NCBI GenBank assembly: GCA_902766305.1
Contig: CACXDE010000290.1
Span: forward strand, 1-11,721
DNA from: an uncultured Ruminococcus sp.
GTDB taxonomy: Bacteria; Bacillota; Clostridia; Oscillospirales; Acutalibacteraceae
Direction of reading: 5' to 3'
Length of the DNA: 11,721 nucleotides
Shown here: positions 1 through 7,602 of the stretch, piece after piece
Numbering within the stretch: the stretch's first letter is position 1
Layout of the letters: every line of letters begins with the position of its first letter
The notes under the pieces: model-generated
What the model was told of the DNA's origin: nothing
Databases searched by the model: none
Seen by the model: the letters and a program-made list of their open reading frames with translations, nothing else
Translations under genes and position numbers: made by a program

Positions 1-558
1 GAATCCCATAGCCCTAAGACCATTTATTGCCCTCTGCCTGCCCTTTTCATCATCCAGACAACGGGCATATTTTTTCGAGATCACAGCATTTATCTGATCG
101 CATGGATCAGGTTCCGTTTCTTCTATTATATCATCAATTATAGTTTTGTCTATACCTTTTTTCAATAATTCATAATAAACTCTTGAAGATGAGAAATGTT
201 TATTCTCAAAAAGCTGCTCTGCATACCGTCTTGCAAAGCTTTCATCATCTATAAGTCCAAGCTCTTCAAGACGTTCTAAAGCCTGCTCAGCAGCGTCCTC
301 ACCGTACAGAGGAATAAGCTTATCCTCAATTTCTTTTCTTGATCTCGGACGGTACTCTATAAGATACAGAGCCTTTTCCTTTGCACGGTTTATATTGGAG
401 CTTTGAATCAGATCATACAGCTGTTCATCTGTTATATCCGAACCCATTTTATATGATGAAGACATAAATGTTACCGTATCAACACTGACAGCATATTCTC
501 CGTCAATATACAGTGCAGTCATGCCCTTCCTTCTCTGTTCTGCCGCTGTAATAAGCAT
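1..558 (-). CDS. recX: RecX regulatory protein (3' end beyond window)
   Basis: RecX binds RecA and its filament and modulates recombinase activity in the cytoplasm. The frame is open for 186 codons from an ATG at 558 to the window edge, so the C-terminus is missing. Seen: an N-terminal strand segment (residues 15-27, ALYIDGEYAVSVD) typical of Firmicute RecX, then the helical repeats, with RPRSRKEIEDKL at 70-81 and LEELGLIDDESFARRYAEQL at 97-116. These are the most recognisable RecX signatures. The last visible residues (AINGLRAMGF) resemble the start of the final repeat, so I infer that only a short tail is lost. The ATG lies one base after the recA stop (TGATATG), with GGTGGA about 5 bases upstream inside the recA 3' end. 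This suggests translational coupling to recA. An internal ATG at codon 13 would cut the conserved strand and is less likely. Confidence 0.93.
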   Translation of the reverse strand, partial: MLITAAEQRRKGMTALYIDGEYAVSVDTVTFMSSSYKMGSDITDEQLYDLIQSSNINRAKEKALYLIEYRPRSRKEIEDKLIPLYGEDAAEQALERLEELGLIDDESFARRYAEQLFENKHFSSSRVYYELLKKGIDKTIIDDIIEETEPDPCDQINAVISKKYARCLDDEKGRQRAINGLRAMGF

Positions 559-559
559 A

Positions 560-1744
560 TCAGTCCACCATTATATCAATATCTTCGTTTGATGTTCTCG
601 ACTGTATTTCATCCTGCTCCCCAGGTGCTTCCTCAACAGGTGTTGTCTCCGGACGCTCATCATCAGCAGTTTCATCTGATTTTCCGGATTTTTTACCCTT
701 TTTTGTCTGCCTTGAGAATGTAAGCTTATCCTTGTTCGCCATAAGCTCCTCTTCAACCTTGGCAGCAATTTCAGGATGATTTCTGAGAAACTCCTTTGCA
801 TTATCACGACCCTGACCTATGCGTTCTTCACCGTAGGAGAACCATGCGCCGCTTTTCTTAATGATATCAAGCTGTACAGCAAGATCAAGCAGTTCGCCGT
901 CTCTTGAAATACCCTGACCGTACATTATATCAAATTCAGCCTCACGGAAAGGAGGCGCAACCTTATTCTTTACAACCTTTGCTCTTGTTCTTGAACCGAT
1001 AATATCGCTCCCTGATTTGAGCTGTTCTATTTTTCTGATATCTATGCGCACTGAGGCATAAAATTTCAAAGCACGTCCGCCGGGGGTTGTTTCAGGATTT
1101 CCGAACATTACACCAACCTTTTCACGCAGCTGGTTTATGAAAATAGCAACGCAGTTAAGCTTTGAAATAGAGCCTGCTAATTTTCTCAGTGCCTGAGACA
1201 TAAGTCTTGCCTGAAGACCCACATGTGACGCACCCATGTCGCCCTCAATTTCTGCCTTTGGCGCAAGCGCTGCAACCGAGTCAACAACTATAATATCTAT
1301 AGCACCCGAATGAACAAGAGCGTCTGCAATTTCAAGCGCATCCTCGCCCGTATCCGGCTGGGACACAAGAAGTGAATCAATATCAACACCAAGTGCTTTC
1401 GCATATATCGGGTCAAGTGCATGTTCAACATCAATAAAGGCTGCATAGCCGCCCTGCTTCTGCGCCTCGGCAATACAATGAAGCGCAAGAGTTGTTTTAC
1501 CGGAGGATTCCGGACCAAATATTTCTACAATTCTGCCCTTAGGTATACCGCCTATTCCAAGCGCCATATCAAGTGACAATGAACCGGTAGGTATAGCGTC
1601 AACATTCATTGAAACATTTTCACCAAGACGCATTACAGCGCCCTTGCCGAACTGCTTTTCTATCTGACGCAAAGCAGATTCAAGAGCTTTCTCCTTGTCC
1701 TCCTGCTTTACTGGTTTTGTTTCCTTTTTCTTTTCCGATGCCAT
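560..1744 (-). CDS. recA: Recombinase RecA
   Basis: RecA is the ATP-dependent strand-exchange protein of homologous recombination and the co-protease of the SOS response. With the start at 1744 it has 394 residues. Seen: Walker A GPESSGKT at 77-84, the catalytic Glu in FIDVEHALD (E107), Walker [11 protein letters not shown] at 151-160, the DNA-binding loop region with [30 protein letters not shown] around 204-233, and the C-terminal domain to about 345. A further ~45 residues form a Lys/Gly-rich stretch followed by an acidic Glu/Asp/Pro/Thr tail; most RecA proteins are about 345-355 residues, so this tail is long. An ATG 23 codons upstream (1813) is in frame, but I chose 1744 because AAGGTGGA lies 6 bases before it, MASEKKKE fits the family, and the predicted promoter leaves the earlier ATG untranscribed. 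No CGAAC-N4-GTTCG LexA box of the Bacillus type is visible upstream. Confidence 0.98.
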   Translation of the reverse strand: MASEKKKETKPVKQEDKEKALESALRQIEKQFGKGAVMRLGENVSMNVDAIPTGSLSLDMALGIGGIPKGRIVEIFGPESSGKTTLALHCIAEAQKQGGYAAFIDVEHALDPIYAKALGVDIDSLLVSQPDTGEDALEIADALVHSGAIDIIVVDSVAALAPKAEIEGDMGASHVGLQARLMSQALRKLAGSISKLNCVAIFINQLREKVGVMFGNPETTPGGRALKFYASVRIDIRKIEQLKSGSDIIGSRTRAKVVKNKVAPPFREAEFDIMYGQGISRDGELLDLAVQLDIIKKSGAWFSYGEERIGQGRDNAKEFLRNHPEIAAKVEEELMANKDKLTFSRQTKKGKKSGKSDETADDERPETTPVEEAPGEQDEIQSRTSNEDIDIMVD

Positions 1745-1750
1745 ATTTAT

Positions 1751-1758
1751 TCCACCTT
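1751..1758 (-). promoter_or_regulatory. Ribosome binding site that fixes the recA start
   Basis: On the minus strand the sequence reads AAGGTGGA, then 6 bases, then ATG at 1744. This spacing favours 1744 over the in-frame ATG 23 codons upstream, which has no comparable site. Confidence 0.8.
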
Positions 1759-1772
1759 TACATTTATTACAT

Positions 1773-1790
1773 AGATCATTCAGGTGATCT
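1773..1790 (-). promoter_or_regulatory. Short inverted repeat in the recA leader
   Basis: AGATCA and TGATCT form a perfect 6-bp inverted repeat around a 6-base loop, in the predicted recA leader between the start site and the ribosome binding site. It could be a small leader hairpin or a protein site. It does not match the known Firmicute LexA box, so no function is assigned. Confidence 0.4.
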
Positions 1791-1801
1791 TTCATATTAT
1801 G

Positions 1802-1830
1802 ATTATACATCATAATTTACATATATACAA
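1802..1830 (-). promoter_or_regulatory. Probable recA promoter
   Basis: The minus strand has TATAAT (1802-1807) and TTGTAT (1825-1830) separated by exactly 17 bases. The -10 is consensus; the -35 keeps only the TTG core. The predicted start near 1795 gives a leader of about 50 bases. A promoter here would let recA-recX be expressed separately from the prmC genes upstream. Confidence 0.55.
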
Positions 1831-1871
1831 TACAATTTATTGCTGCAATTTAATACATATACAATTTATTG
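1830..1871. repeat. Pair of 13-bp direct repeats upstream of recA
   Basis: ATACAATTTATTG occurs at 1830-1842 and again at 1859-1871, a 29-bp period. The right copy is part of a longer inverted repeat. The region is very A/T-rich, so chance similarity is possible, but both copies lie at or upstream of the predicted recA -35. Confidence 0.4.
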
Positions 1872-1876
1872 TATAT
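1857..1876. repeat. 9-bp A/T-rich inverted repeat between prmC and recA
   Basis: ATATACAAT and ATTGTATAT flank a 2-base centre (TT), starting 4 bases after the prmC stop. As RNA it would be a weak stem with almost no G/C, so it is a poor intrinsic terminator. As DNA it is a good dyad for a regulator. Its function is not known. Confidence 0.4.
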
Positions 1877-1879
1877 TGG

Positions 1880-2725
1880 TTAAATTGTTGCAGTTACAGT
1901 TCTCTCCAGTCCGCCGATATCATGAACTATCCTGACATTACGAGCACCGTTTTCCCCAAGCATAGCCTTTACAGCTTCTCCCTGACCTTCTCCTATTTCA
2001 AGGGAAATAATACCGCCCTTTTTCAGCTTTGGCAGCCAATTTTCCGATATTATCCTATAGAAATCAAGCCCGTCTTTTCCGCCGTCAAGCGCCATCTGCG
2101 GTTCAAAATGTACCTCCCTCTGAAGTCCGGACAGCTCTGAGGTTCTGATATAAGGAGGATTTGATATTATCACGTCAAAATACCCGTCCTGATATTCATT
2201 AAAAATGGATGATATATCGCCCCTTACAGGTTCAACAATCCCCTGCATATTATTGCTGCGGATATTTCTTTCAAGGTAATAAAAAGCTTTTTCCGATAAT
2301 TCAACAGCAATGATCCTTGCATTATGATATACCTTTGCAAGGGCAATTGCTATCGCACCGCTTCCGCTGCAAAGATCAGCTATCAAGGGAGCTTCTGTTT
2401 TTACCATACTCATACATTCACGCACGCATACTTCCGTATCGTCACGCGGAATAAGAACACCCTCTCCGACTTCAAGCTCTGCATCCATAAAGCTCCAATG
2501 TCCGATCACATATTGAAGAGGACAGCCGCTTTCACGTTTTTCAAGCGAACTGATAAAAGCTTTTTCATCTTTATCAGACACAGCTTTATCTCCGTTTTCA
2601 GCCATGAAAAATCTGTCTGCGCTAAAAAAATGCCTGAATAATTCACGGACTTCATTTTCAGGACAGTCGCTTCCGCATGAAGCAAGGGAAGTCAGCGCAT
2701 ATTTCTGCAATTCTTTGTAAGTCAT
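1880..2725 (-). CDS. prmC: Peptide chain release factor N5-glutamine methyltransferase PrmC
   Basis: PrmC methylates the Gln of the GGQ motif in release factors RF1 and RF2, using S-adenosylmethionine, and so supports efficient translation termination. The 281 residues match the usual length. Seen: the N-terminal helical domain (1 to about 85) ending in PLQYVIGHWSFM (69-80), LIPRDDTEV (91-99, usually LIPRPxTE), SAM-binding motif I as ADLCSGSGAIAIALA (116-130), acidic VEL (141-143), and the hallmark SNPPYI catalytic loop with NPPY at 189-192. The C-terminus, HDIGGLERTVTATI, matches the family ending. Its ATG overlaps the stop of the DUF1385 gene by 4 bases (ATGA), a sign of coupled translation. 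In many Clostridia prmC sits beside DUF1385 and the RF1 gene prfA; prfA is not downstream here. Confidence 0.96.
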   Translation of the reverse strand: MTYKELQKYALTSLASCGSDCPENEVRELFRHFFSADRFFMAENGDKAVSDKDEKAFISSLEKRESGCPLQYVIGHWSFMDAELEVGEGVLIPRDDTEVCVRECMSMVKTEAPLIADLCSGSGAIAIALAKVYHNARIIAVELSEKAFYYLERNIRSNNMQGIVEPVRGDISSIFNEYQDGYFDVIISNPPYIRTSELSGLQREVHFEPQMALDGGKDGLDFYRIISENWLPKLKKGGIISLEIGEGQGEAVKAMLGENGARNVRIVHDIGGLERTVTATI

Positions 2726-3708
2726 GCTATCCTGTCCTCGCCGTTTTCGGGTATTACGTCCTTCATCGCCTGTATAGCGACCTCTATCATCTTTTCATCA
2801 GGCTCTTTTGTGGTTATATGCTGCATCCATACACCGGGGGCGGATATTATCCTTGTCACAACGTTATCATGTCTTCCGCACAGCTTTATAAGCTCATATC
2901 CTATGCCAACAGTAAGCGGAAGAAGACAGAACTTTACAAGCGGACGAAACACAGGATGATTTATCGGTATAAACAAACCGATTATTATACCAACTATCAG
3001 CATCAGCACCATAAAGCTCGTACCGCACCTCGGATGAAAGCGTATCTGTTTTTTTACATTTTCCACAGTCAGATCAAGACCATACTCATAGCAGAAAATC
3101 GTCTTATGCTCTGCGCCGTGATACTGAAAAACCCTTTTAACGTCCTTATTAAGAGTACACAAACTCATGTAGACAAGAAACAGTACTATTCTTATTATGC
3201 CCTCAAAGGCTGACTGCCAGAATCTCTCCATCCCAAGAACGGGTTCCTTCATAAATGTCAGCCACTGCGCAGTAAAGTTATACAGCCATGTCGGTGCAAA
3301 ATAGAAAACACCTATACAGAATACAACCGCAATAACAGTAGACAGTGCCATAATAACATTCACAATCTTGTCGCCGAAATGCTTATCAAGCCACAGATCA
3401 AGCTTTGACGGCTCTTCATCTGTTTCTTCCTCACCTTCAAGTGCCTTGTCAGCTGATCTCATAAGCGCCTTTTCACCTGTAACAAGAGAGTCGATCATAT
3501 TCACAACACCTCTTATCAGCGGCAGTCTGAGAATCTTGTGCTTTTTTGCCCAATCAAGGGGTTTTACCTCTTCAAGCTCGATAGTACCATCGCTTTTTCT
3601 GACGGCCATCGTACATTTCTTAGGTCCTCTCATCATGATACCTTCCATAAGCGCCTGTCCGCCTATAGAGGTTATCATTTTAGTCTTTTGTTTTTTCATT
3701 ATTCCCAT
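2722..3708 (-). CDS. DUF1385 family membrane protein (YqhQ-like)
   Basis: This is a conserved membrane protein of unknown biochemical role, related to Bacillus YqhQ. The 328 residues carry the family opening SIGGQALMEGIMMRGPKK (14-31), a soluble segment with RLPLIRGVVNMIDSL (61-75), an acidic stretch EGEEETDEEP (91-100), then hydrophobic segments near 116-136, 168-184, 232-247 and 257-276. Between the second and third lies the signature YHGAEHKTIFCYEYG (196-210), followed by FHPRCGTSF (224-232), with His and Cys residues that could bind metal or catalyse. I chose the ATG at 3708, behind AGAGG, because the longer frame from 3765 would overlap the kinase gene by 47 bases; an ATG at 3699 is also possible. 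It starts 10 bases after the kinase stop and overlaps prmC by 4 bases. DUF1385-prmC adjacency is common in Clostridia. Confidence 0.9.
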   Translation of the reverse strand: MGIMKKQKTKMITSIGGQALMEGIMMRGPKKCTMAVRKSDGTIELEEVKPLDWAKKHKILRLPLIRGVVNMIDSLVTGEKALMRSADKALEGEEETDEEPSKLDLWLDKHFGDKIVNVIMALSTVIAVVFCIGVFYFAPTWLYNFTAQWLTFMKEPVLGMERFWQSAFEGIIRIVLFLVYMSLCTLNKDVKRVFQYHGAEHKTIFCYEYGLDLTVENVKKQIRFHPRCGTSFMVLMLIVGIIIGLFIPINHPVFRPLVKFCLLPLTVGIGYELIKLCGRHDNVVTRIISAPGVWMQHITTKEPDEKMIEVAIQAMKDVIPENGEDRIA

Positions 3709-3718
3709 TATCCCTCTT

Positions 3719-5158
3719 TCATTCTTCAGCATCAGCAGAAGATGAATTTCCGTCTTTATTTTCATTTATAACAGGCAGCTGTATAGTAACAGTTGTCCCT
3801 ACGCCTTCCGTACTGTCTATATCAAGAGTACCGTTATGCAGCTTCATTATCTCATCAGCGACGGCAAGACCAATTCCTGAACCTCTGACAGTCTGATTTG
3901 CCTTATAGAATTTCTGTTTCACCTTAGGCAGATCTTCCGCTGAAATACCGCATCCGTGGTCTTCAACAGTGATGATTATATTCTTATCATCAGCGCCGGC
4001 AGTAACATTTACTGTACTGTCGGAAGAGGAATATTTCAGCGCATTATCTATAACATTGAAAAACACCTGTCTTAGCCTGTTTCTGTCGCCTAAGATGATC
4101 GGCAGCATTTCAGGTGCTTCATAGACAATATGTTTGTTTTCGCTGTTTGCCTTTTCCTTAAGCATATAAATTGATTCATCAAGCTCAGCAATAAGGTCAA
4201 CCTTATCCATAATAAGAGTCATACGATCCTGCTGTATTCTTGAAAAGTCCAGAACCTCTTCAACAATGCCGCCGAGACGCTCAGCCTCTTTAATAATAAT
4301 GTTAATACCTTTTTCCATAGTTTTCCTGTCCTGAAAACCGTCAAGCTGCATAGTTTCAGCCCAGCCCTTTATAGCCGTAAGCGGCGTACGCAGCTCATGT
4401 GATACAGAGGAAATAAAGTCTGTCTTCATCTTATCCGCCGTACCCAGCTCACCAGCCATATAGTTTATCGTATCGCACAGGTCGCCTATTTCATCATCAT
4501 AGAATTTATTTATCCGGGCATTGAAATCACCCTGGGCTATCTTCCTTGCAGTTTCACCTATTTCCCTGACAGGGCGGACTATCGAACCCAGAAAGTAAGT
4601 ACTGGAGATAAATATGAAAAACATTATAAGCAGACCTACAAGACACACCAAAGATATCGCTATAAATATCTTTCTGTCTGCTTCTTCAAGAGATACCACA
4701 TACCTCACTGCTCCAACAGGATCATTATTTTTGTTCGTAACGACCCTTGTCAGCGCCATAACATTTTCTCCTGAACTAAGCTCCCCGTGCCAGTCGCCGC
4801 TGTGATCCGGACTGGCAAGCGCCCTGTCATAATCTGTCATTGACTCAGTTCTGTCCGGAGAAAAACCTGTAGATTTTATTACAGCCTGCCTGGATGGATT
4901 TATGACAGTCAGCTCCATCTGTTCCTTGTCGGAAAAGTTTTCTACATAGTTTCTTGCCTTATCAATGAACTGATCAGCTGATTCTCCTCCATCCCTGAAT
5001 AAACTGACTACCTCAGCAGAACGGCCGATCAGAGTCTGTTTTATTCCGTTGTAATAAAAATTCTGTACGATCAAGGCAAATGCAAGAATCAGAATACATA
5101 AAACAATCAGTATTACAGCGAATGTGTTCAGCACCCACCGTTTAGTAATTCCCTTCAC
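3719..5158 (-). CDS. HAMP-domain sensor histidine kinase
   Basis: This is a membrane-bound sensor kinase that autophosphorylates on His and passes the phosphate to its partner regulator, most likely the OmpR-type protein encoded just upstream. The 479 residues contain TM1 at about 9-31, an extracytoplasmic domain at about 32-163, TM2 at about 164-186, a HAMP linker (about 187-242), the dimerisation and phosphoacceptor box SSVSHELRTPL (250-260, His254), the N-box NVIDNALKYS (368-377), the G1 box VEDHGCGI (398-405) and the G2 box GSGIGLAVADEI (427-437 region). All catalytic boxes are intact. The architecture resembles the PhoR/ResE/WalK group, but no PAS domain is evident between HAMP and the His box. 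The ligand is unknown. The start is GTG, with GGGAGG 7 bases upstream. The DUF1385 gene follows after 10 bases. Confidence 0.94.
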   Translation of the reverse strand: MKGITKRWVLNTFAVILIVLCILILAFALIVQNFYYNGIKQTLIGRSAEVVSLFRDGGESADQFIDKARNYVENFSDKEQMELTVINPSRQAVIKSTGFSPDRTESMTDYDRALASPDHSGDWHGELSSGENVMALTRVVTNKNNDPVGAVRYVVSLEEADRKIFIAISLVCLVGLLIMFFIFISSTYFLGSIVRPVREIGETARKIAQGDFNARINKFYDDEIGDLCDTINYMAGELGTADKMKTDFISSVSHELRTPLTAIKGWAETMQLDGFQDRKTMEKGINIIIKEAERLGGIVEEVLDFSRIQQDRMTLIMDKVDLIAELDESIYMLKEKANSENKHIVYEAPEMLPIILGDRNRLRQVFFNVIDNALKYSSSDSTVNVTAGADDKNIIITVEDHGCGISAEDLPKVKQKFYKANQTVRGSGIGLAVADEIMKLHNGTLDIDSTEGVGTTVTIQLPVINENKDGNSSSADAEE

Positions 5159-5165
5159 AAACCAT

Positions 5166-5171
5166 CCTCCC
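5166..5171 (-). promoter_or_regulatory. Strong ribosome binding site for the kinase GTG start
   Basis: The minus strand reads GGGAGG, 7 bases, then GTG at 5158. An ATG overlapping the site is out of frame. The strong site supports the GTG as the true start. Confidence 0.8.
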
Positions 5172-5197
5172 GTTCTTTTGGATTATTTTTTCAGAAC

Positions 5198-5277
5198 ATG
5201 GAAAATCCATATATCACGGATCTTCTCCGCCCGGCGAGCCGCGCCCGAAGGAAGTGCACTTGGGATACCGGACCCTT
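5198..5277. repeat. GC-rich intergenic element, probably a dispersed repeat
   Basis: The 207-bp gap between regulator and kinase genes contains a block markedly richer in G/C than its A/T-rich flanks. It includes a small hairpin (ATGGA-AAA-TCCAT, 5198-5210), a G/C-dense core (about 5227-5246), a perfect 10-bp palindrome AAGTGCACTT (5252-5261), and GGGATACCGGACCC (5262-5275). No credible reading frame crosses it. The composition shift and dyads suggest a mobile or REP-like intergenic repeat; a structured mRNA segment controlling kinase expression is the alternative. Copy number cannot be judged from this window. Confidence 0.5.
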
Positions 5278-5293
5278 AATATGAAGCTTTTTT

Positions 5294-5302
5294 ATTTTAG
5301 CA
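5294..5302 (-). promoter_or_regulatory. Candidate internal promoter for the kinase
   Basis: The minus strand has an extended -10, TGCTAAAAT. A TTGGCA lies upstream at a 19-base spacing, longer than ideal. It would allow kinase transcription apart from the regulator. It is a weak call, since A/T-rich gaps produce such matches by chance. Confidence 0.3.
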
Positions 5303-5365
5303 GAATTTTTGACAACGCTGCCAACTATAATTTTGCACTAAGCCGAATAGTTTACATAACAGCTT

Positions 5366-6067
5366 TTACGCTTCCCATTTATATCCGAGTCCCCATACTG
5401 TAACTATGTACTTCGGTGAAGAGGGACTGTCCTCCACCTTCATTCTCAGACGGCGGATATTAACGTCAACTATTTTTTCCTCGCCTACATACTGTTCTCC
5501 CCATACATATTTCAGTATAGCACTTCGGTCAAGCGCCTTGCCGGGGTTCGAGAAAAAGTACTCCATAATTTGAAACTCAACCTGAGTAAGCTCAATCTGC
5601 TTGCCGTTTTTCTTAAGTGAATGGTTTTTAAGATTAAGAGTAAAGTCACCGGAACGAATTTCCTCCTTGAAATTGTTCTCGCTTCTCATTTCGGCTATTG
5701 CTATTCTTCTGTAAAGAGCGTCAACTCTTGCAACAAGCTCCATCGGTGAAAACGGCTTTGTAACATAGTCATCCGCGCCGTGCATAAGACCGCTGACCTT
5801 ATCCATCTCCTGGGTTTTCGCCGTGAGCATTATTATACCAAGCTCGCCCTTGCGTTTTCTAAGTTCCTTGCAAACAGACAAGCCGTCCATTTCCGGCATC
5901 ATAATATCAAGCACGGCAATATCGAAATCACCATTCGCTTCATCATATTTTTTCAGGGCTACTGCGCCGTTTTCAGCTTCTGTAACATTGTAGCCTGCTC
6001 TTTCAAGATTGATAACTACAAAGTCACGAATAGCAGTTTCATCCTCTGCAACAAGAATATTTTTCAT
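5366..6067 (-). CDS. OmpR/PhoB-family response regulator
   Basis: This cytoplasmic transcription factor is activated by phosphorylation from a sensor kinase. The 233 residues show a receiver domain (1 to about 120) with acidic pocket E8-D9, phosphoacceptor D54 in VLDIMMPEMDG, switch T82 in MLTAKT and K104 in VTKPF, all conserved. A winged-helix DNA-binding domain follows (about 135-232), including ELTQVEFQIMEYF (159-171), the recognition-helix region KIVDVNIRRLRMKVE (198-212) and the closing TVWGLGYKWEA. The ATG has AAAGGA 8 bases upstream. It begins 31 bases after the lipoprotein stop, so the two are probably co-transcribed. The cognate kinase gene follows after a 207-bp gap that is unusually long for such a pair. 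Confidence 0.96.
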   Translation of the reverse strand: MKNILVAEDETAIRDFVVINLERAGYNVTEAENGAVALKKYDEANGDFDIAVLDIMMPEMDGLSVCKELRKRKGELGIIMLTAKTQEMDKVSGLMHGADDYVTKPFSPMELVARVDALYRRIAIAEMRSENNFKEEIRSGDFTLNLKNHSLKKNGKQIELTQVEFQIMEYFFSNPGKALDRSAILKYVWGEQYVGEEKIVDVNIRRLRMKVEDSPSSPKYIVTVWGLGYKWEA

Positions 6068-6098
6068 ACTTATCTTCCTTTCTGCAAGTCATTATTTT

Positions 6099-7559
6099 TC
6101 ATAACATAGCGACATTTTTTTCCAGCTCTTTTTCACTGATATTTATCGAATCCTGTGCGGCAGTGGAAAACAGCTCCGCCGCAATAACATAATCCTTATC
6201 CTTTGTTTCCTCAGACAACAGTGTTACATAACCGCTGTGTTCTGATTTTTCCCAGTCGCTGCGCTTGAAACGGTGTATAGTTACAAGCTTATCGCCGACT
6301 GAAAGTGTTTCATTATTCCACATATAGAATGATAATGTTCTTGACTCCGTTTCATAAAATCCTGTCACTGCAGAGTTCCACTTTTCAGGAAATGCCATAT
6401 AGTACCCGTCAGCATAATCTATTACAGTACTGATCTTAGTTACCAGCTTTCCGGTCTTTGCATCAGCCTGTTTCCATTCAGTAAGATTGCACACATCTCC
6501 GAAGCTTTGGTCAGTCGGTGAAAACAATGCCCTCACAACAGGGACTTCAATAATATTATCATTGTTTATATCTCTTGACGTGATAAGATCCTTTCTTACT
6601 GTGGGATTGTCCTCAAACGAAGGACCGGCAGGAGCATCAGGGGAGTCAGGATCACCCGGTATTTCAGGCGTCAGAGGTTTGACAAGCTTCGCCATTGCAC
6701 CGTCCTCTTTATCACCGGAATAATACAATACCTGAGTAACATAATTGCCGTCCTCTTTTTTGCAGTCCATTACAGCGCCGTAATTTTTGCCGTCAACGCT
6801 TCCGTAGGCGACCTTCTGAAAAGAAACAACATCAGAATCAAGCTCCGCAGATACGCTGGACATGGGACGCATACTGTTTTTATCATATTGCAGAAGATTA
6901 GCAGATGAAGGAGTTTTATCCGTACGAAGAGATATCATCATTATATCCTTAACAGAATCATCTGAAAAATCCTCAACAAGCATATCTGAATAGCTTTCAT
7001 CTACCGTCATTTCTCTTAATTCGCCATTGTCTATTGTATATACAGTCAGATTATTCAGCTCTGAACTATAGCTTTGCCAGCCGACAATAAATTCCCCCTT
7101 GCCGTCACCGGTTATATCATCATAAATAATCCTGTCAACTCCGGAGCCGGCATTAGGAAATTTTCCCATTTGTTTCCATTTGTCATTCTTTCTTTCCATA
7201 AAGGAAATATACATTTGTGAACCGGAATCGTTATCTATAGAATAAAAAGCCACCGCATATTTTTTCAGCTGATCGGAATTGAGCTTCTGTTCCTTGCCGC
7301 TTTTTTGCGCCGCAGACAAAAAATCAACGTCATCAAAGAAATTAACAGCCGCACGATATGCCCCTGTCTGCGGATATTTTAGCGTATATAATGAACCGGT
7401 TTCCTTATTCAGAATTGCCTGCAATGCGGCTTCATTTCCCGTTGCCCTTGGAGGACGCAGAACAGACTGACTTCCAAGACCAATATCAGTACATCCGCAC
7501 AGAAATGTGCAAATACTGATTAAAACAGCAGTACATACTATTATTTTTTTCTTTTTCAT
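6099..7559 (-). CDS. Exported lipoprotein with calcium-loop-like repeats, function unknown
   Basis: I do not recognise a named family. The 486 residues begin with KKKK, a hydrophobic segment and the lipobox LCGC, giving lipidated Cys23 and anchoring on the outer face of the membrane. The mature part contains three Asp-rich loops like those of EF-hands or FG-GAP beta-propeller repeats: DDITGDGKGEF (147-157), EDFSDDSVKDI (196-206) and RDINNDNIIEV (329-339), each followed by a hydrophobic strand. A Pro/Asp-rich linker (about 295-318) separates two halves. The overall character is beta-rich and extracytoplasmic. It is the first gene of the run containing the response regulator and kinase, so I infer it is an accessory sensor, a target, or a binding protein for that system. 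The ribosome site is weak: GAGGA almost touches the ATG. Confidence 0.85.
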   Translation of the reverse strand: MKKKKIIVCTAVLISICTFLCGCTDIGLGSQSVLRPPRATGNEAALQAILNKETGSLYTLKYPQTGAYRAAVNFFDDVDFLSAAQKSGKEQKLNSDQLKKYAVAFYSIDNDSGSQMYISFMERKNDKWKQMGKFPNAGSGVDRIIYDDITGDGKGEFIVGWQSYSSELNNLTVYTIDNGELREMTVDESYSDMLVEDFSDDSVKDIMMISLRTDKTPSSANLLQYDKNSMRPMSSVSAELDSDVVSFQKVAYGSVDGKNYGAVMDCKKEDGNYVTQVLYYSGDKEDGAMAKLVKPLTPEIPGDPDSPDAPAGPSFEDNPTVRKDLITSRDINNDNIIEVPVVRALFSPTDQSFGDVCNLTEWKQADAKTGKLVTKISTVIDYADGYYMAFPEKWNSAVTGFYETESRTLSFYMWNNETLSVGDKLVTIHRFKRSDWEKSEHSGYVTLLSEETKDKDYVIAAELFSTAAQDSINISEKELEKNVAML

Positions 7560-7602
7560 TCCTCAATATTACACCGCCCTTTTGAATGCCGGATCCATTA
7601 CT

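Noticed and set aside
1745..1813. In-frame 23-residue N-terminal extension of recA
   Set aside because: The better ribosome site is at 1751-1758 and the predicted promoter -10 (1802-1807) lies inside the extension.
1830..1871. Two repeats of ATACAATTTATTG as a CRISPR array
   Set aside because: There are only two 13-bp units in A/T-rich sequence, no further spacers and no cas genes nearby.
2677..3213. 178-codon plus-strand frame opposite the DUF1385 and prmC genes
   Set aside because: It is antisense to two clear family members, has no ribosome site and shows low-complexity Tyr/His-rich content.
3368..3745. 125-codon plus-strand frame opposite the DUF1385 gene
   Set aside because: It mirrors a well-supported gene on the other strand; its Ser/Pro/Phe-rich composition is typical of an antisense shadow.
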